Assembly: GCA_041589455.1 (NCBI GenBank)
Contig: JBFHVQ010000079.1
Span: forward strand, 1 to 13,080
DNA: 13,080 nt
From: SZUA-229 sp041589455
Lineage (GTDB): Bacteria; Pseudomonadota; Gammaproteobacteria; SZUA-229
Direction of reading: 5' to 3'
Position 1 is the stretch's first letter; the number at the start of each line of letters is the position of its first letter. Shown one piece after another: positions 1 through 6,777 of the stretch. The notes under the pieces were generated by a model. It had not been told where the DNA came from. It saw only the letters and a list, made by a program, of their open reading frames with translations, and ran no database searches. Both the position numbers and the translations under genes were made by a program.

Positions 1-818
1 ACTCACAGCCATTCATGCGCTGGAGAGATCGTTGGGACTTCGTTGCTGAAGCGATTGATAAAGCTGAGCGTGAAACAGGTGAGCGTAAAGGTCACTACTT
101 AAACGTTACTGCTTCTACGCCAGAAGAAATGTACAAGCGTGCTGAGTATGCGAAAGAGCTGAACATGCCTATCATCATGCACGACTTCCTGACAGGTGGT
201 TTCACTGCAAACACAGGTCTGGCTAATTGGTGTCGTGAAAACGGTATCCTGTTACACATTCACCGTGCAATGCACGCGGTAATCGACCGTAACCCACATC
301 ACGGTATTCACTTCCGCGTACTGGCTAAGTGTCTGCGTCTGTCTGGTGGTGACCAGCTGCATACAGGTACAGTTGTAGGTAAGCTTGAAGGTGACCGTAA
401 CTCAACATTAGGTTTTGTTGATCAGCTTCGTGAATCTTTCGTACCAGAAGATCGTTCACGCGGTGTGTTCTTCGACCAGGATTGGGGCTCAATGCCAGGC
501 GTATTCGCTGTAGCTTCTGGTGGTATTCACGTATGGCACATGCCTGCGCTGGTTACTATCTTCGGCGACGATTCTTGTCTGCAGTTCGGTGGTGGTACTC
601 AGGGTCACCCTTGGGGTAACGCTGCAGGTGCATGTGCAAACCGTGTTGCTCTTGAAGCATCGGTTAAGGCGCGTAATGAAGGTCGTGAGATCGAGAAAGA
701 AGCTCGTGACATTCTTACAGAAGCTGCTAAGCACAGCCCAGAACTGGCAATCGCGATGGAAACTTGGAAAGAAATCGTGTTTGAATTTGATACGGTTGAC
801 AAACTGGACGTTCAGTAA
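1..818 (+). CDS. cbbL: RuBisCO form IA large subunit, 5'-truncated by the window edge
   Basis: Carboxylates ribulose-1,5-bisphosphate in the Calvin cycle, packed inside the carboxysome. The frame is open from the first full codon (position 3) and gives the C-terminal 271 residues of a protein usually about 470 long. Visible active-site segments are HIHRAMHAVIDR, the loop-6 segment GTVVGKLEGDR with the mobile lysine, ASGGIHVWHMPAL (phosphate-binding Ser-Gly-Gly) and QFGGGTQGHPWGN. The N-terminal domain and the carbamylated lysine lie before the window. It is first in the cso cluster and is followed 41 bases later by cbbS, so the operon promoter should also lie upstream. Form IA rather than IC is inferred from the carboxysome context. 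The family call is certain. Confidence 0.98.
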   Translation, partial: SQPFMRWRDRWDFVAEAIDKAERETGERKGHYLNVTASTPEEMYKRAEYAKELNMPIIMHDFLTGGFTANTGLANWCRENGILLHIHRAMHAVIDRNPHHGIHFRVLAKCLRLSGGDQLHTGTVVGKLEGDRNSTLGFVDQLRESFVPEDRSRGVFFDQDWGSMPGVFAVASGGIHVWHMPALVTIFGDDSCLQFGGGTQGHPWGNAAGACANRVALEASVKARNEGREIEKEARDILTEAAKHSPELAIAMETWKEIVFEFDTVDKLDVQ

Positions 819-859
819 GTCAAGTTTCGTTAAACGTACAGAATATTGAGGAATAATCA

Positions 860-1189
860 ATGAATACACAAGGTGATTATCAAACCAAAAATACTTTGGA
901 AACCTTCGGTTTCATTCCAAAGTTAACTGCTGAAGAAGTACAGAAGCAGATCGCATACATGATTGCTAACGGCTGGTCTCCTGCGATTGAGCACGAGCAT
1001 CCAAGCAACGCTATGGATCACTACTGGACTATGTGGAAACTTCCATTCTTCGGTGAAACTAACATGGCAAACGTTCTGGCTGAGCTGGAAGCATGTCGTC
1101 GTTCTTACCCTGATCATAACGTACGTCTGATCGGTTACGACGCATACACTCAAAGTCAGCCTGTATGCTTTGTAGTTTACGAAGGCTAA
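860..1189 (+). CDS. cbbS: RuBisCO form IA small subunit
   Basis: Small subunit of the L8S8 RuBisCO holoenzyme, capping the large-subunit octamer. The 109-residue product has the usual length for a carboxysomal small subunit. It shows the family pattern: LETFGFIPKL near the N-terminus, QIAYMIANGWSPAIEHEHP, the aromatic DHYWTMWKLPFFG segment and a C-terminal VRLIGYDAYTQSQPVCFVVYEG-type strand. A GAGGAA ribosome binding site sits just upstream of the ATG. It is co-directional with cbbL, and the strong hairpin following it may separate the abundant cbbLS message from the rest of the operon (inference). Confidence 0.98.
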   Translation: MNTQGDYQTKNTLETFGFIPKLTAEEVQKQIAYMIANGWSPAIEHEHPSNAMDHYWTMWKLPFFGETNMANVLAELEACRRSYPDHNVRLIGYDAYTQSQPVCFVVYEG

Positions 1190-1207
1190 AAAGAAGATAA
1201 AGTCACC

Positions 1208-1262
1208 AGCGTCAGTGCTTGGCTGTGAATAGCATTGCTATTTACGGTCAGGTACCGACTTT
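1208..1262 (+). promoter_or_regulatory. Long RNA hairpin between cbbS and csoS2
   Basis: Bases 1215-1233 pair continuously with 1237-1255 around an ATT loop, giving 19 pairs of which five are G-U. After one mismatch, 1211-1213 pair with 1257-1259. No T-run follows, so it is not a standard intrinsic terminator. The csoS2 Shine-Dalgarno GGAG (1265-1268) lies just outside the base of the stem. Likely roles are 3' protection or processing of the cbbLS message, or control of csoS2 initiation. The structure is seen in the sequence; the role is inferred. Confidence 0.7.
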
Positions 1263-1274
1263 ACGGAGATAACA

Positions 1275-3593
1275 ATGTCACAGACATCAAGCAACAGTGC
1301 ACGTGAAGCGTCTTTAGCGCGACGCAAGGCATTATCAACACAAGGCAAAGCTGCAATGGGCGGTAAGACGGAGCGTACACGTTCTGCGTCTACAAAAACT
1401 GCACCGGCAACAGCTGTAGCGGCGGCACCTGCTGTTTCTACGCCTGCACCAACTGCTGCACCTGCGGTTAGTTACACACCTGCGCCAACAGCGAGTCAGG
1501 GTAACAAAGCACGTAAAGCGGCATTAGCACGACGTATCGCCATGTCAAAAGGTGGTAAAGGTGCTGTTGCAAGTACTGATAGAACACGTAGTGGATCTGC
1601 TAAAAAAGCAGTAACAGCTACAGCGACTAGTACAGATCGTAAAGAAGGTTGTGGTTGTGGTTGCGATGGCAAACCTAAAGCTACGCAAACAACAACGGCA
1701 ACAACAGACATGAGCTTAACAGCAAGCTTAACGACGACAGCGCCGATTTCACCAAACTTAAAGAAGGTGGCTATGAATCCAACGCGTGCAGCTACATTAG
1801 CTCGTCGTAAAGCAATGTCTACAAAAGGAAAGGCAGCATTAAAAGGTGGCACTGTCAGTGAGGCAAGTGCAGCACGTGCAGCTAATCCAAATATTTCAAG
1901 CCGAGAGCTGGCTCAGACGCTACGTTCACAGCGCAGCCAGAAAGGTAAGACAAATACAAAACAGGCAAAAACTGTTGCGACTGGCCCAGGTCGTCACCGC
2001 AAAGCCCAGGCAGCTGCACAAGATGCGCCCTGGAAAGTTGGTGTAACTGAAACTGCTTCAGGTCAGTCAGTCACCGGTACTATGGTAGACCGAGTTGCTG
2101 AAGTAACAGGTAATGAAGCTAGCACATGTCGTTCAGTTACCGGTACTGAATACATGGGTGCAGATGTATTTAAAAGCTTCTGTCAGACAGACGCTGCTCC
2201 AGCAGCATTTAACCGTGTTTCTGTTACAACAACAGGCACAGGTAATAGTGTAAGTGGTAATGCAGTTGGTCGCAGTGCAAAAGTGACTGGTGATGAGCCA
2301 GGTACATGTAAATCGGTAACAGGCACAGAATACGTATCAATGGAAGATGCACAGGCATTCTGTGGTACTAAAGCTCCTTCAAAGCCAGCGAAAATTTCAA
2401 TGGCTGAAACAATGAAGGGTAAAGCTGTATCAGGCAATAATGTTGGTCGATCAGACAAAGTAACGGGTGATGAGCCAGGTTCCGGTCGTCAACTGACTGG
2501 TTCACAATATATGACGGCTAGCGAAAGTACTGCACCGGCGAAAGTTGGTCAGAGCAATACACTTCGCGGTGGATCAGTGTCAGGTACACTGGTAGGTCGT
2601 AGTGAAAAAGTTACCGGCGATGAGCCTGGTACTTGCCGCAACGTCACTGGCGATGACTATGTTAGTGCAGAGCAGTATGGCAATTTCTGTAAGAGTGCTC
2701 CGGCACCAACAGATAAGAAAGTAGGTGCTTCGAGCACGCTTCTGGGAAAGTCAGTAACCGGCACAATGACTGATCGTGGCGCAGGCGTCACAGGTAATGA
2801 AGCCGGTACATGCAAGGCATTAACAGGTACACCTTATGTAGGTGTTGAGCAGACAGAAGGTTTCTGTTCTTCTCCTGAAAAAGCAGTAGCAATGGCGCGT
2901 GCCCAAAAAGGTACGGGTAATGTTGGTGCCAATATGACCGGTCTTCAGCCAGCTATTGGTGGCGTGATGACAGGTGATTCAAAAGGCGCTTGCGAACCAT
3001 TAACTGGCACACCTTATATTGGTGCTGATCAGTCTGCAGCAGCATGTCCTGCTACAGCAGCAACACCAGCTAACTCTGATTTTCCTCAGCAGTTAAACGG
3101 TGGTGCAGCACCATGGGAAGACTTCTCTGTATCTTCACCAGCAGGTCAAGCACAGCAGATGCAAGGTAATGGTGCTGTCACTGGTAGCAATATCGATAAA
3201 GGCAATATTACAGGTCCTTTTGGAATGGCAGGCGGCAAGGTTACAGGTACTGAAGAAGCTCGCTTTGGTGGTGCTAGGCAGGTTATGCACGAGCCAGTAG
3301 CTGCTCCAGCAGCTGAAATTGATGGTCGAGTTAAGTCTCGTGTTACTGGTGAAGGTCAGGCTGCAGGTCTGAAAATTACTGGTGATGACTGGGATCGAGG
3401 CGATCGTGTAACCGGCACCGAAGGACACTCTGCTACGTTACGTAACCCAACTATGCGTGGTCCTATGGCTGCAATGGCGGTTTCTAACAAGCGTAACGAA
3501 GAAGTTGCAATGCCGGTAAGCAAAGTAACTGGATCAAGTGGTAACACTGAGCAAGGTTCTTTAATTACTTATTCTGGTGGCGCTCGCGGCTAA
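1275..3593 (+). CDS. csoS2: Carboxysome scaffold/assembly protein CsoS2
   Basis: Intrinsically disordered scaffold that binds RuBisCO through its N-terminus and the shell through its middle and C-terminal regions. The 772-residue product has four basic N-terminal helices: around residues 10-28, 79-97, 170-189 (LARRKAMSTKGKAAL type) and a more divergent one at 208-225. Middle repeats of about 55 residues follow, starting near 254, 314, 373, 423 and 482, with a degenerate sixth at about 544-600. Each carries VTG/VSG motifs, a VTGNE/VTGDE segment and TGxxY, with Cys pairs except in the third. The C-terminal region, from about residue 605, has NITGPFGM and ends LITYSGGARG. It is somewhat shorter than the Halothiobacillus protein. 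An odd feature is the GCGCGCD cluster at residues 125-131. The start is supported by GGAG six bases upstream. I found no in-frame canonical heptamer for the -1 frameshift known in Halothiobacillus, so only the long form may be made. Confidence 0.97.
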   Translation: MSQTSSNSAREASLARRKALSTQGKAAMGGKTERTRSASTKTAPATAVAAAPAVSTPAPTAAPAVSYTPAPTASQGNKARKAALARRIAMSKGGKGAVASTDRTRSGSAKKAVTATATSTDRKEGCGCGCDGKPKATQTTTATTDMSLTASLTTTAPISPNLKKVAMNPTRAATLARRKAMSTKGKAALKGGTVSEASAARAANPNISSRELAQTLRSQRSQKGKTNTKQAKTVATGPGRHRKAQAAAQDAPWKVGVTETASGQSVTGTMVDRVAEVTGNEASTCRSVTGTEYMGADVFKSFCQTDAAPAAFNRVSVTTTGTGNSVSGNAVGRSAKVTGDEPGTCKSVTGTEYVSMEDAQAFCGTKAPSKPAKISMAETMKGKAVSGNNVGRSDKVTGDEPGSGRQLTGSQYMTASESTAPAKVGQSNTLRGGSVSGTLVGRSEKVTGDEPGTCRNVTGDDYVSAEQYGNFCKSAPAPTDKKVGASSTLLGKSVTGTMTDRGAGVTGNEAGTCKALTGTPYVGVEQTEGFCSSPEKAVAMARAQKGTGNVGANMTGLQPAIGGVMTGDSKGACEPLTGTPYIGADQSAAACPATAATPANSDFPQQLNGGAAPWEDFSVSSPAGQAQQMQGNGAVTGSNIDKGNITGPFGMAGGKVTGTEEARFGGARQVMHEPVAAPAAEIDGRVKSRVTGEGQAAGLKITGDDWDRGDRVTGTEGHSATLRNPTMRGPMAAMAVSNKRNEEVAMPVSKVTGSSGNTEQGSLITYSGGARG

Positions 3594-3600
3594 ATAGCCG
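3587..3600 (+). other. Small hairpin over the csoS2 stop codon
   Basis: CGGCT (3587-3591) pairs with AGCCG (3596-3600) around an AAAT loop, and the structure contains the TAA stop of csoS2. It is a short five-pair GC-rich stem without a T-run, 20 bases ahead of csoSCA. It could slow terminating ribosomes or mark a processing point, but it could equally be chance. Confidence 0.3.
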
Positions 3601-3620
3601 GGAACGAATAGAAGAAGAAA

Positions 3621-5138
3621 ATGTTAAGGCGTAACCCAAACCGCTCAGCAATGTCTAGAAGACAACCTGTAGCGGCACAGCCAGAAACGGTAAGACCAGT
3701 CCAGTCTTCAAGCATGGCAAGACCCATGATGACGACAGGAATGGTCCCGTCAGGCTCAGCTAACCACCCGTTAGTTGACGGTTATGAAAATGGACACCTG
3801 TATCAATACGAAACTTCTGTAAAGAAAGCGTTTGATGCAGTTGTTCCAGCCTTACGTAAAGTTTCTGCTCACCAGCATGATGAAAACTTTGTTGCAAGTG
3901 CACAAAGTGTCGCTAAGCAGGAACTTGGCTTTGAATTACCAGATGAGATTCTGCAGGATGCCTGGATTGACCAACTGGATATGCGATCACTATTCGCATG
4001 GTGTGTTTTCAAAACATATCACCGCTTCTGCGATGACTTTTTTGGAAGCTCTCCATTAAGTAATAAAAGTGTTGATGAATTCCAGGAGTTTATTCAACAG
4101 TGTGGTTTCCACACAATGGATGTTTCGCCCTGCGCGGATGGACGTTTAGCTCACGCGATACGTTATGTACTTCGACTGCCAATTGAAGCAGTTCGACGTA
4201 AATCATACGCCGGTGCGATGTTTGATATTGATAACAGCATCCAGAAATGGGTAGAGACGGAAATGTTACGTTTTCGTGAAGGCAAGCCAAATACGGCTGA
4301 TTCACCTACTCGTTATCTGAAAGCAGTGGCCTATCACTTCAGTTCGGTAGATCCGAGCCATGAAGGTTGTGCGGCACACGGTTCAGATGATACTAAAGCA
4401 GCAGCCGGTGGACTGGAACGACTAGAAGCTTTCCAGACGGCGATTGAAAACAGCTTCTGCTGTGGAGCTTCAATCGACCTGTTGTTACTCGGTATTGATA
4501 CAGACACAGATGCAATCAAGGTACATATACCTGATGCAAATGGTGGCATAGATTTAGATAAGTTTGTTGATGCAAAAGATGTGTATCAGCAGACACAGCA
4601 CTTAACAGTTGCTGAAGGTATGAATCGAATCGAACAGATGATTCGCGAAGTACAGCCAGGTGTAGTTGAAGGCATGTTGAAACTCATCAGCAAGCTATTG
4701 TCTAATAACCTGTCACAGATTGAATACGTACGTAACTACTTTGGTAGTCATTACGAAGATATCGGCCATGCTGAACGTTTTATTGGCGCAGGCATTGGAT
4801 TTGAAGAAGTTCAGCTACGCAATCTGACATATATTGCGTATTTGAATACGGTTGAAGAATCAACCGCAGATTTTGATGTAGGAATCAAAATCTTTAGCAA
4901 GTTAAATGTTGCTCATGGTCTACCCGTACCAGTAGTCATTCGTTTTGATTACCACGGACAGGTTCCCGGTGAACGAGATCGTGCAATAGCGCATTGTCGA
5001 CGTGTCGCAGACGCAGCAAAAGTGCGTTATAGCGATCTTGCTGAGAAAGGATTGCTACACACACTGTTAGTCATACGTAATTGTAATGACAACGGACAGA
5101 TAGAAATTTTAGGTTCGTCGCTTAAAGCGACCTTGTAG
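3621..5138 (+). CDS. csoSCA: Carboxysomal carbonic anhydrase CsoSCA (CsoS3)
   Basis: Converts bicarbonate to CO2 inside the carboxysome to feed RuBisCO. The 505-residue product is close to the usual length of about 515. The beta-type zinc site can be read directly. Cys171 begins CADGR, with Asp173 and Arg175 as the catalytic dyad. His239 lies in AYHF, and Cys250, eleven residues later, lies in HEGCAAHGSDD. This matches the Cys/His/Cys ligand set of the Halothiobacillus enzyme. The first 45 or so residues are Arg/Pro/Met-rich and look disordered, consistent with the known RuBisCO-binding N-terminal tail. A helical domain and a C-terminal degenerate CA-like domain follow, as in the family. Purine-rich AGAAGAAG precedes the ATG. 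It sits 27 bases after csoS2 and 22 before csoS4A, in the conserved order. Confidence 0.96.
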   Translation: MLRRNPNRSAMSRRQPVAAQPETVRPVQSSSMARPMMTTGMVPSGSANHPLVDGYENGHLYQYETSVKKAFDAVVPALRKVSAHQHDENFVASAQSVAKQELGFELPDEILQDAWIDQLDMRSLFAWCVFKTYHRFCDDFFGSSPLSNKSVDEFQEFIQQCGFHTMDVSPCADGRLAHAIRYVLRLPIEAVRRKSYAGAMFDIDNSIQKWVETEMLRFREGKPNTADSPTRYLKAVAYHFSSVDPSHEGCAAHGSDDTKAAAGGLERLEAFQTAIENSFCCGASIDLLLLGIDTDTDAIKVHIPDANGGIDLDKFVDAKDVYQQTQHLTVAEGMNRIEQMIREVQPGVVEGMLKLISKLLSNNLSQIEYVRNYFGSHYEDIGHAERFIGAGIGFEEVQLRNLTYIAYLNTVEESTADFDVGIKIFSKLNVAHGLPVPVVIRFDYHGQVPGERDRAIAHCRRVADAAKVRYSDLAEKGLLHTLLVIRNCNDNGQIEILGSSLKATL

Positions 5139-5160
5139 TTAGAGACGCGGAGAATATCAG

Positions 5161-5409
5161 GTGAAAATCTGTAGAGTAGAGAAACCGTTAGTATCAACAA
5201 ATCGCATAGCGATGATGGACCATAAGCACTTACAGGTGGTTAAGGATGGTTCTTCTCTTGCTGTAGCAGTTGATGCTGTAGGTGCAAAGCCAGGTGACTG
5301 GGTCATCTGTGTTGGTAGTTCTGCTGCGCGTGAAGCTGCCGGTACTAAAGCGTATCCAAGTGATCTGACCATAGTTGGTATTATTGATCACTGGGATGAA
5401 GAGGCTTAG
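5161..5409 (+). CDS. csoS4A: Carboxysome shell vertex protein CsoS4A (BMC-P pentamer)
   Basis: Pentameric EutN/CcmL-family protein that caps the vertices of the icosahedral shell. The 82-residue product shows the family features: the N-terminal strand MKICRVEKPLVSTNR, VAVDAVGAKPGDWVICVGSSAAREA, and the C-terminal DLTIVGIIDHWDEE. The start is GTG at 5161, preceded by GGAG at 5149-5152 with eight-base spacing. The N-terminus aligns residue for residue with CsoS4B, which supports this start. A GTG start fits the low copy number of vertex proteins (inference). csoS4B follows after ten bases. Confidence 0.95.
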   Translation: MKICRVEKPLVSTNRIAMMDHKHLQVVKDGSSLAVAVDAVGAKPGDWVICVGSSAAREAAGTKAYPSDLTIVGIIDHWDEEA

Positions 5410-5419
5410 GTTTAACGTC

Positions 5420-5668
5420 GTGGATATATATCAGGCGGAAGGTACATTAGTTTGTACTACACGAATTCCAGGTTTGAAGCATTCAAACTTGAGAGTTTTA
5501 AAAGGGCTTAAAGGGAATAAAGTCGTAGCCACCGATGTAGTCGGTGTGCAAAAAGGAAATTGGGTTTTTACAGTTAGTGGTTCTGCGGCTCGTTATGCAG
5601 CCGGTGATTTTGAAATACTCACCGACCTAACGATTGGCGGAATTATTGATGAATGGGAAGCAAGCTAA
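5420..5668 (+). CDS. csoS4B: Carboxysome shell vertex protein CsoS4B (BMC-P pentamer)
   Basis: Second pentameric vertex protein of the shell. I place the start at GTG 5420 and not at the upstream in-frame ATGs (5375 and 5396, both inside csoS4A). From GTG the product is 82 residues, the usual family length, and its first 15 residues align without gaps to CsoS4A (VDIYQAEGTLVCTTR against MKICRVEKPLVSTNR). Only a weak AGG lies nine bases upstream, so translation may depend on coupling to csoS4A, whose stop is ten bases before. Core motifs are TTRIPGLKH, ATDVVGVQKGNWVFTVSGSAAR and DFEILTDLTIGGIIDEW, typical of CsoS4B. Confidence 0.92.
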   Translation: MDIYQAEGTLVCTTRIPGLKHSNLRVLKGLKGNKVVATDVVGVQKGNWVFTVSGSAARYAAGDFEILTDLTIGGIIDEWEAS

Positions 5669-5728
5669 ATAGCTCTTTCCAGCTAAAAAAATTATTTTAA
5701 TTTAACTGAGACATCAGGAGAAAAGCAG

Positions 5729-6028
5729 ATGGCTAATGATAACTACGGTATTGCTTTAGGCATGATTGAAACTCGCGGTTTAGTACCCGCAATTGAAGCA
5801 GCAGATGCTATGACTAAAGCTGCTGAAGTACGACTGATTGGTCGTGAATTTGTTGGCGGTGGTTACGTTACTGTTCTAGTACGTGGCGAAACGGGTGCGG
5901 TTAACGCTGCAGTTCGTGCAGGCGCTGATGCTTGTGAGCGTGTTGGTGACGGCCTTGTAGCTGCACACATCATTGCACGTCCACACAAAGAAGTTGAGCC
6001 AGTATTACCAACTGGTGGCGCTGCTTAA
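5729..6028 (+). CDS. csoS1C: Major carboxysome shell protein CsoS1, first copy (BMC-H hexamer)
   Basis: Single-domain BMC protein that forms the hexameric tiles of shell facets. At 99 residues it has the standard length. Family motifs are GIALGMIETRGLVPAIEAADAM, KAAEVRLIGREFVGGGYVTV with the pore loop FVGGG, RGETGAVNAAVRAG and the C-terminal AHIIARPH. A strong AGGAG (5716-5720) lies eight bases before the ATG, as expected for a highly expressed shell gene. The A/T-rich 60-base gap from csoS4B could hold an internal promoter, but no clear -35/-10 pair was found. The C, A, B names follow Halothiobacillus gene order and cannot be proved here, because this product is identical to the next one. 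Confidence 0.96.
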   Translation: MANDNYGIALGMIETRGLVPAIEAADAMTKAAEVRLIGREFVGGGYVTVLVRGETGAVNAAVRAGADACERVGDGLVAAHIIARPHKEVEPVLPTGGAA

Positions 6029-6082
6029 TTTAAGCTTTTATTTTTTAAACTGTAACATTAGATATTCTAGAGGAGAGCGAAC

Positions 6083-6382
6083 ATGGCCAATGATAATTAC
6101 GGTATTGCTCTGGGCATGATTGAAACACGTGGTTTAGTTCCTGCTATCGAAGCAGCAGATGCCATGACTAAAGCAGCAGAAGTACGTCTGATTGGACGTG
6201 AGTTTGTTGGCGGTGGTTATGTGACTGTTTTGGTTCGTGGTGAAACAGGTGCAGTTAACGCTGCTGTTCGTGCCGGTGCTGATGCTTGTGAGCGTGTAGG
6301 TGACGGTCTTGTTGCTGCGCATATCATTGCACGTCCACACAAAGAAGTGGAGCCAGTTTTACCAACTGGTGGTGCTGCATAA
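6083..6382 (+). CDS. csoS1A: Major carboxysome shell protein CsoS1, second copy (BMC-H hexamer)
   Basis: Facet hexamer protein with the same 99-residue sequence as the preceding copy. The two genes differ at about 36 of 297 coding bases by my hand comparison, all synonymous. AGGAG at 6071-6075 precedes the ATG by seven bases. It lies 54 bases after the first copy and 50 before the third, and is followed immediately by a perfect palindrome with a T-rich tail. A second gene for the same protein would raise dosage of the major shell component. Assignment as CsoS1A rather than C rests on gene order only. Confidence 0.96.
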   Translation: MANDNYGIALGMIETRGLVPAIEAADAMTKAAEVRLIGREFVGGGYVTVLVRGETGAVNAAVRAGADACERVGDGLVAAHIIARPHKEVEPVLPTGGAA

Positions 6383-6419
6383 TCAGTTGAATTAATTCAA
6401 CTGACTATTTTTCTTTTAT
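6383..6419 (+). terminator. Palindrome plus T-tract between csoS1A and csoS1B (attenuator-like)
   Basis: TCAGTTGAATT (6383-6393) and AATTCAACTGA (6394-6404) are exact reverse complements, allowing a nine-pair stem with a four-base loop. CTATTTTTCTTTTATT follows directly. This has the shape of an intrinsic terminator, although the stem is only moderately GC-rich. Because csoS1B follows with its own AGGAG, partial termination or message-end stabilisation after csoS1A is more likely than full termination (inference). Confidence 0.55.
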
Positions 6420-6432
6420 TAGGAGAGAAACA

Positions 6433-6747
6433 ATGGCCGAAGATACCTACGGCATTGCTTTAGGCATGATCGAAACACGCGGTTTAGTGCCAGCTATTGA
6501 AGCAGCTGATGCAATGACTAAAGCTGCTGAAGTAAGACTGATTGGACGTGAGTTCGTTGGTGGTGGCTACGTAACTGTACTGGTACGTGGTGAAACGGGT
6601 GCAGTAAATGCTGCAGTTCGTGCCGGTGCTGACGCGTGCGAACGTGTAGGTGATGGCCTGGTTGCAGCACACATTATCGCTCGTCCACATAATGAAGTGG
6701 AACCAGTACTTAGCAGCTCAAACGGCAATCGCCCAGAGCGTAGCTAA
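6433..6747 (+). CDS. csoS1B: Carboxysome shell protein CsoS1B (BMC-H hexamer with extended C-terminus)
   Basis: Third facet hexamer gene. The BMC core equals the other two copies except near the N-terminus (MAEDTYG in place of MANDNYG). At the C-terminus, after ARPH, it reads NEVEPVLSSSNGNRPERS and is 104 residues long. The polar, arginine-containing C-terminal extension is the usual mark of CsoS1B, a minor paralog. AGGAG at 6421-6425 lies seven bases before the ATG. It follows a terminator-like hairpin, which could lower its expression below that of CsoS1A/C. Confidence 0.95.
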   Translation: MAEDTYGIALGMIETRGLVPAIEAADAMTKAAEVRLIGREFVGGGYVTVLVRGETGAVNAAVRAGADACERVGDGLVAAHIIARPHNEVEPVLSSSNGNRPERS

Positions 6748-6777
6748 GTAGTGAAACTGGACTGATAGATTATCGTG

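Larger units (their letters stand above)
5729..6747 (+). repeat. Tandem triplication of the csoS1 gene
   Basis: Three head-to-tail copies of a roughly 300-base BMC gene begin at 5729, 6083 and 6433, about 350 bases apart. Coding parts are closely similar, while the spacers (54 and 50 bases) are unrelated apart from the AGGAG ribosome binding sites. This is the normal arrangement in cso operons with three CsoS1 paralogs. Confidence 0.9.

Noticed and set aside
3213..3254. Possible -1 programmed frameshift site in csoS2 around CCTTTTG (3216-3222), with a TGA soon after in the -1 frame
   Set aside because: The heptamer does not fit the X XXY YYZ pattern in the csoS2 frame, and I found no other canonical in-frame heptamer in the region. 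GPFG is a conserved peptide, which explains the bases.
5375..5419. Upstream ATG starts for csoS4B inside csoS4A
   Set aside because: They would add residues not found in BMC-P proteins. GTG 5420 aligns the N-terminus exactly with CsoS4A.
6134..6690. Antisense open frames across the csoS1 genes
   Set aside because: They mirror each other because the csoS1 copies are repeated, have no ribosome binding site and encode low-complexity Thr/Ser/Asn-rich peptides.
5729..6747. CRISPR-like regular repeats
   Set aside because: The regularity comes from three tandem csoS1 coding genes about 350 bases apart, not short repeats with spacers.
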